This document shows positions 34,488 through 41,832 of a DNA stretch of 64,000 nucleotides, piece by piece (positions within the stretch are counted from its first letter, which is position 1; every line of letters starts with the position of its first letter). Source of the DNA: Bacillota bacterium (GTDB lineage: Bacteria; Bacillota; Clostridia; Lachnospirales; Lachnospiraceae); NCBI GenBank assembly GCA_023457255.1, contig JAEWMB010000020.1, positions 124,001-188,000 on the forward strand, in the 5' to 3' direction. Made by a program: the position numbers and the translations under genes. The notes under the pieces are model-generated. The model had not been told where the DNA came from. It ran no database searches and saw only the letters and a program-made list of their open reading frames with translations.

Positions 34488-35390
34488 ATGGAACAGATTT
34501 TAGTAAAGGCGCAAACCTTAATAGAGGCTTTGCCATATATTCAAAAATTTAATAATAAAAAGGTTGTAGTAAAGTATGGGGGAAGTGCTATGCTTGACCC
34601 GGAGCTTGAATTAAATGTGATAAAGGATGTAGTTTTATTAAAATTAGTAGGAATGCAGCCAATCATAGTACATGGCGGTGGAAAGGAAATCAGCAAATGG
34701 GTTTCCCTGCTAGGTCACGAATCAAAGTTTGTCGAAGGGCTTCGTGTTACGGATGAAGTAACGATGGAAGTAGCGGAGATGGTGCTTGGGAAAGTAAACA
34801 AACACTTGGTTCAGATGGTAGCGCAGCTTGGAGTGAAGGCGGTTGGCATTAGCGGCAAGGATGGTGCAACACTCTGCTGTGAAAAGAAGCTTGTGAATGG
34901 TGAAGATATTGGATTTGTTGGCAATGTAACGGAGGTTAATACGGATTTAATCGATACTTTGATAAAAAATGATTTTATTCCGATTATTGCACCCATAGGG
35001 CTTGATAAGAATTTCTTTGCTTATAACATTAATGCGGATGATGCTGCATGTGCGGTGGCCACTGCAATCGGAGCTGAAAAATTAGCATTCTTAACAGATA
35101 TTGAGGGGGTTTATCAGAATCCGGAAGATAAATCTTCCCTAATTTCGGTACTGACCTTGGAAAAAGCAGATGAATTAATCCAAGAAGGGTTTATTGGCGG
35201 CGGAATGCTGCCAAAACTTAAGAATTGTATTGATGCGGTCAGAAGCGGAGTATCCAGAGTCCATATTTTGGATGGCAGAAGAGAGCATTGTCTGCTGCTT
35301 GAGTTTTTTACGAATAAAGGTATTGGAACTGCGATTATTAATGATGAATCTATTTTATTCGAACATGAGAATGCGAATCAGGAGGGATGA
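34488..35390 (+). CDS. argB: Acetylglutamate kinase
   Basis: A 300-residue amino-acid-kinase-fold enzyme phosphorylating N-acetylglutamate. Seen are VVKYGGSAM (ATP loop), VHGGGKEISKW and FIGGGMLPKLKNCIDAV (substrate and regulatory segment). The extended N-terminal helix (MEQILVKAQTLIEALPYIQKF) is that of the hexameric, arginine-inhibited type. It overlaps the ribosome site of argD, whose start is 2 bases after the argB stop. Confidence 0.95.
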   Translation: MEQILVKAQTLIEALPYIQKFNNKKVVVKYGGSAMLDPELELNVIKDVVLLKLVGMQPIIVHGGGKEISKWVSLLGHESKFVEGLRVTDEVTMEVAEMVLGKVNKHLVQMVAQLGVKAVGISGKDGATLCCEKKLVNGEDIGFVGNVTEVNTDLIDTLIKNDFIPIIAPIGLDKNFFAYNINADDAACAVATAIGAEKLAFLTDIEGVYQNPEDKSSLISVLTLEKADELIQEGFIGGGMLPKLKNCIDAVRSGVSRVHILDGRREHCLLLEFFTNKGIGTAIINDESILFEHENANQEG

Positions 35391-35392
35391 GA

Positions 35393-36586
35393 ATGGAACA
35401 TATCATAAATCAGCAAGAACAGGTTCTAATGCATACTTATAATCGTTATCCTGTTGTATTAGACCATGGGGAGGGTGTTTATCTTTATGATGTCAATGGG
35501 AAAAAATATCTTGATTTTGTTTCTGGAATAGCAGTATTTGCACTTGGATATGGCAATGAAGGGTATAATAATGCACTAAAAAATCAAATTGATAAACTCA
35601 TCCATACATCGAACTATTTTTATAACGAGCCAACCCTTTCTGCTGCAAAAAAATTAGGAAAAGCAACGGGTATGGACCGTGTATTTTTTACCAACAGCGG
35701 TACGGAGGCAATAGAAGGTGCAATTAAGTTAGCAAGAAAGTATTACTATAAGAAATATGGTAAAGCAGATAGTGAAATAATCGCCATGGAACACTCCTTT
35801 CATGGAAGGAGTCTGGGAGCTTTATCTGTAACCGGCACGAAAAAATACAGGGATGCTTTTGAACCGCTGATCGGTGGTGCTGTATTTGTTCCATATAATA
35901 ATCTTAACGAATTAAAGAGTAAAATTACAGAGAAAACCTGCGCGATATTGATGGAAACAATACAAGGGGAGGGAGGTATCTACGAAGCTTCGCCGGAATT
36001 TATAAAAGAAGCACGCAAGATTTGTGATGATAACGATATCTTACTTATCCTTGATGAAATTCAATGCGGTATGGGACGCTGCGGCACCATGTTTGCGTAC
36101 GAACAATATGGAATTTGTCCGGATATTGTTACTACTGCCAAAGCGTTAGGGTGCGGGGTACCTGTTGGAGCATTTGCAGCAAAAGAATCTGTAGCGAAGG
36201 TACTAGAACCGGGTGATCATGGAACTACTTATGGTGGTAATCCATTAGCGGCAGCGGCAGTTTCTAAAGTCTTTGACTTATTTGAGCAGGAACAGATTTT
36301 AGCGAAGGTAAGAGTTGTAGGTGATTATTTACAAGGGAAATTACAGGAGCTTATAAAAGAGAATCAATCAGTGACAGCTTTAAGAGGCAGAGGAATGATG
36401 CTGGGCTTAGAATTTAATATTCCGGTCAAAGATATTATTGCAAAAGCCTTGGAGAAGAACCTTATTCTAATATCTGCCGGAGCAAATGTGATACGATTCT
36501 TACCACCGCTAATTATTGAGAAGAAGCATGTAGATGAGATGATATCTATTTTGAAGGAATGTATAGTAAGTAAGGGAAGAGAATAG
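35393..36586 (+). CDS. argD: Acetylornithine aminotransferase
   Basis: A 397-residue PLP-dependent aminotransferase of class III. SNYFYNEP, NSGTEAIEGAIKLARK, HSFHGRSLGALSVTG, LDEIQCGMGRCG and the PLP lysine region TTAKALGCGVPVGA are all present, with GTTYGGNPLAAAA. It converts acetylglutamate semialdehyde to acetylornithine. ATG 35393 is 7 bases after AGGAGG; ATG 35387, overlapping the argB stop, is too close to that site. It is the last gene of the operon; argF and argH are absent from the window. Confidence 0.95.
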   Translation: MEHIINQQEQVLMHTYNRYPVVLDHGEGVYLYDVNGKKYLDFVSGIAVFALGYGNEGYNNALKNQIDKLIHTSNYFYNEPTLSAAKKLGKATGMDRVFFTNSGTEAIEGAIKLARKYYYKKYGKADSEIIAMEHSFHGRSLGALSVTGTKKYRDAFEPLIGGAVFVPYNNLNELKSKITEKTCAILMETIQGEGGIYEASPEFIKEARKICDDNDILLILDEIQCGMGRCGTMFAYEQYGICPDIVTTAKALGCGVPVGAFAAKESVAKVLEPGDHGTTYGGNPLAAAAVSKVFDLFEQEQILAKVRVVGDYLQGKLQELIKENQSVTALRGRGMMLGLEFNIPVKDIIAKALEKNLILISAGANVIRFLPPLIIEKKHVDEMISILKECIVSKGRE

Positions 36587-36602
36587 GCAGCAATAGTCTT
36601 AT

Positions 36603-36661
36603 AAATCAAGAAGCCTGATTTAGCAATCTTTACGGTTGTTAAGTCAGGCTTCTTGATTTCA
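36603..36661 (+). terminator. Terminator of the argCJBD operon
   Basis: A perfect 16-base stem (AAATCAAGAAGCCTGA at 36603-36618 with 36644-36659) with a 25-base loop and T-rich end. The A-rich 5' side allows use on both strands. Confidence 0.8.
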
Positions 36662-36753
36662 TTCTTAGTCTGGGCGCATAGAATTTAGTAAAATAGGAAA
36701 ACTACAAACATGGTGCGCGAGAAATCGTAAAGATGATTAGGAGGTTATAAAAG

Positions 36754-37191
36754 ATGATCGGATGGATTATAGCATTAATTTCAGGTGCATTAATGAGTAT
36801 ACAAGGTGTATTTAATACCGGTGTCACTAAGCAGACCAGTGTGTGGGTAGCGTCCTCCTTTGTTCAATTTTCTGCTTTAATTGTTTGTTTAGCTGCTTAT
36901 TTTATTACAGGCAGAGAAGGTAATTTTGGTCAATTGATTCGGATTCAGGACAAGTACATGCTGTTAGGTGGAGCAATTGGAGCTTTTATAACCTTTACTG
37001 TTATTCAAAGCATTGGCTCTCTTGGACCGGCGAAAGCAACTATTCTTATTGTTACTGCTCAATTAGTTGTTTCTTATATTATTGAGCTGTTTGGAATCTT
37101 TGGTACTGAAAAGGTTCCTTTTGAATGGAGAAAGCTGATTGGACTAGCACTCATGATTGGCGGTATCATAACCTTTAAATGGGAGAAATAG
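36754..37191 (+). CDS. DMT-superfamily small membrane protein (DUF606/YdcZ family)
   Basis: A 145-residue protein with five hydrophobic segments and the family features SGALMSIQGVFNTGVTKQTS near the N-terminus and the GLALMIGGIITFKW end. DUF606/YdcZ proteins are half-size drug/metabolite-transporter relatives that act as dimers; substrates are mostly unknown. The start is preceded by AGGAGGTTATAAAAG. It is a single gene between the arginine operon and comEA. Confidence 0.88.
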   Translation: MIGWIIALISGALMSIQGVFNTGVTKQTSVWVASSFVQFSALIVCLAAYFITGREGNFGQLIRIQDKYMLLGGAIGAFITFTVIQSIGSLGPAKATILIVTAQLVVSYIIELFGIFGTEKVPFEWRKLIGLALMIGGIITFKWEK

Positions 37192-37326
37192 TATAATATT
37201 AGTAAGAAATAATCAAAAAATAATTGTTTTTTCCTACTTGTATTCATCTATCTAATTAGGTACAATAATATTGTGTAGTGTATTGAGGCTATTGCTCCTA
37301 AAGATTATCAAGGAAAGGATAATCCT

Positions 37327-38037
37327 ATGGAGAGAAAACGTAAAATTGCAGGTTTTTGCTTATTATTAGCTCTTATAGTTGCCGGAGGTCTTTATTGCAG
37401 TACTGTTTTTGGAGGAAAATCTAATCCGGAGGTAGTGCTGTTAGATGCCGATACAGAAAAGACAGAGATTGAAAAGGATACTTTTAAAGCAATTGTTGAT
37501 TTAACTTTGGTAGATGGTGAGGAAGTATCGAAAGAAAGTATGATTGAACAAGACCAGTCATTTGAGGCTGTAATTCATGTCTGCGGCGAAGTAAATAATC
37601 CTGGCGTGTATACTCTTGCAGAAAAAGCAAGAGTTGTTGATGCTATTAATGCTGCGGGAGGATTTACAAAGGCAGCAGCAGAAGATGCTTTTAATCAAGC
37701 TGCTTTAATTACGGATGGGCAAAGAATTTATGTTCCCAGCAAAAAGGAAGTGGAGACATTATCTGAGACAGAAATTGCTAAAGTTGTATTTTCCACCCCT
37801 TTAGAACAAAAAAGGAACGAGGAAAGTTCCAATAAAACAAAAGTCAATATAAATAAAGCAGCAAAAGAAGAACTTATGACGATTCCAGGAATTGGAGAAG
37901 CAAAAGCGATAAGTATAATTTCATATCGTACCGAACATGGAGCATTTTCCACAATCGAAGAACTTCAAAATATCTCCGGAATAAAATCAGCAGTTTTTAA
38001 TCGAATAAAAGACTTTATTACAGTAGGTAATAAGTAA
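37327..38037 (+). CDS. comEA: Competence protein ComEA, membrane-anchored DNA receptor
   Basis: A 236-residue protein with one N-terminal membrane segment (residues 7-27), an acidic linker, an SLBB-like domain (VIHVCGEVNNPGVYTLAEKARVVDAI) and a C-terminal helix-hairpin-helix pair (INKAAKEELMTIPGIGEAKAISIISYR) that binds double-stranded DNA. It hands DNA to the ComEC channel, encoded 4 kb downstream. Between them lie a two-component pair and a GerM lipoprotein in the same direction. The start has the site AAAGGATAATCCT. Confidence 0.92.
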   Translation: MERKRKIAGFCLLLALIVAGGLYCSTVFGGKSNPEVVLLDADTEKTEIEKDTFKAIVDLTLVDGEEVSKESMIEQDQSFEAVIHVCGEVNNPGVYTLAEKARVVDAINAAGGFTKAAAEDAFNQAALITDGQRIYVPSKKEVETLSETEIAKVVFSTPLEQKRNEESSNKTKVNINKAAKEELMTIPGIGEAKAISIISYRTEHGAFSTIEELQNISGIKSAVFNRIKDFITVGNK

Positions 38038-38095
38038 GCGTAGCGCTAGCGGGTAACAAGGGAAAACAGATATTGAGATGAAAGAGGTGGGTTCG

Positions 38096-38785
38096 TTGAG
38101 TAAAAAGGTGCTTGTAGTTGATGATGAGAAGTTAATCGTTAAGGGAATTCGTTTTTCCCTTGAGCAAGACGGTATGGAAGTAGATTGTGCTTATGATGGT
38201 GAAGAAGCACTTATATTTGCGAAACAAAAGGAATACGATGTAATTCTTCTTGATGTTATGCTTCCAAGAATGAATGGGTTTGAAGTATGTCAGCAGATTC
38301 GTGAATTTTCTAATATGCCGGTTATTATGTTAACTGCAAAAGGTGATGACATGGATAAAATTCTTGGCTTAGAATATGGCGCTGATGATTATATTACTAA
38401 ACCATTCAATATTTTAGAAGTAAAAGCTAGAATTAAAGCAATTATGAGAAGAAATACCAGAAAGGCTCCGGAAGCAGAAGCATCTAAGACTATTGTGTAT
38501 GGTGATTTAAAGATTGATAGTGAGGGGCGTCGTGTATTTATTGCGGAAAAAGAAATTAATCTTACCGCAAAGGAATTTGATGTATTAGAATTACTGGTTC
38601 TGAATCCGAATAAAGTATACAGCAGAGAAAATTTGCTTAACATCGTATGGGGATATGATTATCCGGGCGATGTAAGAACAGTGGATGTACATATCCGCCG
38701 CTTAAGAGAGAAGATTGAAGAAAATCCTAGCGAGCCTAAGTATGTACATACAAAATGGGGTGTTGGCTATTATTTTAAAAATTAA
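38096..38785 (+). CDS. OmpR/PhoB-family response regulator
   Basis: A 229-residue regulator. The receiver domain has the acidic pair VVDDEK, the phospho-acceptor in ILLDVMLPRMNG (Asp about 52), the Thr of MLTAKGDD and Lys of YITKPF. The C-terminal winged helix (about 130-229, LTAKEFDVLELLVLNPNKVYSRENLL, VDVHIRRLREKIE) is of OmpR type. I prefer TTG 38096, 6 bases after AGAGGTGG; ATG 38078 lacks a site. The histidine kinase gene overlaps its end, so both are one transcriptional unit. Confidence 0.92.
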   Translation: MSKKVLVVDDEKLIVKGIRFSLEQDGMEVDCAYDGEEALIFAKQKEYDVILLDVMLPRMNGFEVCQQIREFSNMPVIMLTAKGDDMDKILGLEYGADDYITKPFNILEVKARIKAIMRRNTRKAPEAEASKTIVYGDLKIDSEGRRVFIAEKEINLTAKEFDVLELLVLNPNKVYSRENLLNIVWGYDYPGDVRTVDVHIRRLREKIEENPSEPKYVHTKWGVGYYFKN

Positions 38786-40193
38786 AAGTAAATTTAAAAG
38801 CATGCGTCTGCATATGCTGATAGCATTGATGGTAGTCGGATTAGTTCCGGCTGCCATTTTAACGACCGTATTAATTCGTTCCTATATGAGTCAAAGTATT
38901 AATGAGAAGTTGAATGATGTTCAGGCATATGGAAACTCAGTTGCGAACAAGATGCTATTTAGCGGATTCTTAACGAATACGGTCTCAAGTGAAATTACCA
39001 CGCAATTATCGTTGCTGGCAGACCAGTATGATGGCAGAATTCTCGTTGTTGATAATACTTTAAAAATAATTACAGATACTTACGGAAAAGAAGCAGGTAA
39101 GGTGCTGTTATCCTCTGATGTAATTAAATGTTTAAGAGGAACAACCAGTACAAAGAAAAATTCAGGTAAAAAAAGAGCCGAAGTTATGATTCCTATCCTA
39201 TCATCGGATCAGACATTACCTCTGGGTGTTATTATCATGAATGTTTCCCTGGAGAAAGAATATACAATATTAAATAATATGGGTCAGGAAGCTATGATTT
39301 ATTGTTGGCTTATCTTAATTGTGTTATTTTTAGCAGCTTTTTTCCACTCTAAACATATGGTAAAGCCTTTAAAGTCAATTATAAACTCTATTCATCATGT
39401 TTCTGACGGATATATGGATGATGAAGTGAATATACAAGGTTATACGGAAATAGAGAAGATTTCCGATTCTTTTAATGAAATGTTAGGCAGAATGAAAACG
39501 TTAGAAGAATCCAGACAAGAATTTGTGAGCAATGTGTCACACGAATTAAAAACCCCGATTACTTCGATTAAAGTACTTGCGGATTCTTTGTTAAACCAAC
39601 CGGATGCACCGGTTGAACTGTATCGTGAATTTATGGCGGATATCAATGAAGAGATCGAGCGTGAAAATAACATTATTACTGACCTGCTATCCTTAGTCAA
39701 GCTTGATAAGAAAACAGGCGAGATGCATATCGCAACGGTTAGTATTAATGAATTGCTGGAAATTATATTAAAACGATTAAAACCTATTGCGATGAAGCGA
39801 AATATTGAGCTGGTATATGAAAGTTTTCGAAATGTACTCGCAGAAGTTGATGAAGTTAAATTATCGCTTGCGATATCAAATTTAATTGAAAATGCAATTA
39901 AATATAATATTGATGACGGATGGGTCCGGGTTTCCTTAAATGCAGACCATAAATATTTTTATATCAAGGTAGCAGACTCTGGAATTGGTATACCGGAAAA
40001 TGCGCAAGGCAACATTTTTGATCGCTTTTACAGGGTGGATAAAGCCAGAGCAAGACAAACCGGAGGAACAGGTCTCGGTCTTTCGATTACAAAGAATGTT
40101 GTATTAATGCATAATGGTGCTATAAAAGTTTATAGTCAGGAAAATGAGGGATCTACTTTTACCTTACGGATACCACTTAGTTATATTCCATAA
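38763..40193 (+). CDS. Sensor histidine kinase, partner of the upstream response regulator
   Basis: About 476 residues: a basic N-terminus, membrane segment (MLIALMVVGLVPAAILTTVLI), extracellular sensor of about 140 residues, second membrane segment (YCWLILIVLFLAAFF), HAMP, then the dimerisation box FVSNVSHELKTPITSIKVL with the phospho-His, N box SNLIENAIKYN, G1 DSGIGIP and G2 GTGLGLSI. The start is uncertain: TTG 38763 overlaps the regulator gene by 23 bases and keeps a basic stretch before the membrane segment; ATG 38802 has no ribosome site. The architecture is WalK/PhoR-like; the signal is unknown. Confidence 0.85.
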   Translation: MAIILKIKSKFKSMRLHMLIALMVVGLVPAAILTTVLIRSYMSQSINEKLNDVQAYGNSVANKMLFSGFLTNTVSSEITTQLSLLADQYDGRILVVDNTLKIITDTYGKEAGKVLLSSDVIKCLRGTTSTKKNSGKKRAEVMIPILSSDQTLPLGVIIMNVSLEKEYTILNNMGQEAMIYCWLILIVLFLAAFFHSKHMVKPLKSIINSIHHVSDGYMDDEVNIQGYTEIEKISDSFNEMLGRMKTLEESRQEFVSNVSHELKTPITSIKVLADSLLNQPDAPVELYREFMADINEEIERENNIITDLLSLVKLDKKTGEMHIATVSINELLEIILKRLKPIAMKRNIELVYESFRNVLAEVDEVKLSLAISNLIENAIKYNIDDGWVRVSLNADHKYFYIKVADSGIGIPENAQGNIFDRFYRVDKARARQTGGTGLGLSITKNVVLMHNGAIKVYSQENEGSTFTLRIPLSYIP

Positions 40194-40258
40194 AGGAAAA
40201 AGGCAGGATACTGAGGTTATTGCCCTATAAACGAATCATGCATTAGGAAGGAAAATAT

Positions 40259-41188
40259 ATGAAAAAATATTTCTTTTGGTTGATCCTAATCCTATCCCTA
40301 TTCTTAATTGGATGTCATAAAAAAGTAAAGGAACCGGTGGCTGGAACAAGATTGTTTTATATCAATAAGGATGAAACGGAGATTGTCTCAGAACCATATG
40401 AATTAAAAAGTACAGATGCAAAGGGCCAGGTAGAAGAATTTATAGAAGCGTTGAGTATTGTACCACAAAATTCGAATTATAAACTGGCAAAGCCGAGTGA
40501 GATTACATTACTAGGGTATCGATTTGCGGAAGCAGGACAGTTGCAGTTAGGATTTGATATTAATTATTATAATGTAACTGGTATTTCTGAAGTATTGATG
40601 AGAGCTGCTATCGTAAAGACCTTTACACAGATTGAAGGAATTACTTATGTAGATTTTTTAGTCAACGGGCGCCCTTTGATCTTGGAAGGTGAAAACTGGG
40701 CCAGTATGATGAGTGCGGATCAATTCATTGATAATGTAGGAGAAATGACCTCGTATTCCCAGGTAGACCAAGTATCCATCTTTTTTGCAAATGATACAGG
40801 CGATGGTTTATTAGAATCGGTTCGAAGAATTGAATACGATGCAAGCATTCCGATTGAACAAATTATTATGGAACAATTGATGGAAGGTCCTCTGGAAGTT
40901 GAGCAGCAAGCTGGAATGCAATCTACAATCCCGAAAGATACTATACTTAATAAAATTAGCAAAAAAGACGGAATATGTATGGTGGATTTAAGTTCCGACT
41001 TTTTGAATAAATTGCCGAATGTGACCGAGGCAGTCACGATATACTCTATTGTCAATACTCTTATCAGCGAAGAAAATATTGATAAGGTACAAATTCTGAT
41101 TAATGGTGAAGTCACCAATCTCTACCGAAAACTTGAGATTAATCAGCCGTTGGAACGAAATCTTGATATTATTAAGAGTGAGAAATAA
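40259..41188 (+). CDS. GerM-domain lipoprotein
   Basis: A 309-residue lipoprotein: the signal KKYFFWLILILSLFLIGCH has the lipobox LIGC. Two GerMN-type halves follow (about 30-165 and 170-300), each with a DVNxxY/VDLS-like strand motif such as GFDINYYNVTG and MVDLSSDFLNKLP. GerM-domain proteins act at the spore cortex/peptidoglycan or, next to kinases (as in LpqB/YcnI settings), may sense or tune the two-component pair. It follows the kinase gene by 65 bases, so the second idea fits the context. Confidence 0.85.
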   Translation: MKKYFFWLILILSLFLIGCHKKVKEPVAGTRLFYINKDETEIVSEPYELKSTDAKGQVEEFIEALSIVPQNSNYKLAKPSEITLLGYRFAEAGQLQLGFDINYYNVTGISEVLMRAAIVKTFTQIEGITYVDFLVNGRPLILEGENWASMMSADQFIDNVGEMTSYSQVDQVSIFFANDTGDGLLESVRRIEYDASIPIEQIIMEQLMEGPLEVEQQAGMQSTIPKDTILNKISKKDGICMVDLSSDFLNKLPNVTEAVTIYSIVNTLISEENIDKVQILINGEVTNLYRKLEINQPLERNLDIIKSEK

Positions 41189-41277
41189 AATTCTTAGTTA
41201 ATATAAGATACAGGAAGTAATAATATCAAAGAAGCAATGATTTAAAAGAAGTTATAAGAGGAAAGCAGCTATAAAAT

Positions 41278-41379
41278 ACTAAGAGATTATAAAAATTAAG
41301 AGATTACAAGAATTAAGAAAATTACAAAGAACTAAGAAATACAAAAACTAAGAAATACAAAAACTAAGCCATTATAAAC
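41278..41379 (+). repeat. Degenerate 16-base tandem repeat, about six units
   Basis: Units of the form ACTAAGAAATACAAAA or ATTAAGAGATTACAAGA follow one another between 41278 and 41379; two adjacent copies are identical. It lies in the presumed 3' untranslated region of the GerM gene, before the terminator at 41447. The remaining 640-base gap also holds a hairpin (next entries) but no gene. Confidence 0.65.
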
Positions 41380-41446
41380 TTTTTAAAAGCTATAATTCAA
41401 AATGGTAATGGTAGTAAAATAGTAATAAAAACGATGTAATTATACC

Positions 41447-41487
41447 AAGGAAGAATGGAGTTTAATAAGTTCTATTCTTCCTTTTAT
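41447..41487 (+). terminator. Intrinsic terminator 260 bases after the GerM gene
   Basis: AAGGAAGAAT (41447-41456) pairs with ATTCTTCCTT (41474-41483), extended by four weaker pairs, then TTTT. It probably ends the comEA-GerM transcript. Confidence 0.7.
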
Positions 41488-41654
41488 ACATTTCATTATA
41501 TTAACAATAACTTTCTTCTATAGTCAATCAATATCTTTTTCTACTCTCTGCACAATAAATAATTACGCATATCACATCCCTGTGTCATTCCATTACCGAA
41601 ATATCAACAATAAGATAGTTCAAATTTAGAGGTATTTAATCGTAAAAGATTCTA

Positions 41655-41690
41655 CATCAAATAATTCCCCTAGAGAGGAATTGTTTGATG
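41655..41690 (+). repeat. 14-bp hairpin upstream of comEC
   Basis: CATCAAATAATTCC (41655-41668) pairs with 41677-41690 (one G.U pair) around an 8-base loop; no T-run follows. It could be a leader structure of comEC. Confidence 0.4.
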
Positions 41691-41832
41691 GTTAAGTAAG
41701 CTTATTGCTGCAAAAGTATATTATTGCAACAACAATCATATTTCAATAATCAGTTTGGCGGTGCAAAAGGCGGCGCGAAGTTCGCACCTTTATTAACTGT
41801 AATTAATTTTAATTTGGAGGGATAGATTTATA

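Noticed and set aside
41278..41379. Possible CRISPR array
   Set aside because: Units are adjacent, about 16 bases, degenerate and without spacers, and no cas genes are present.
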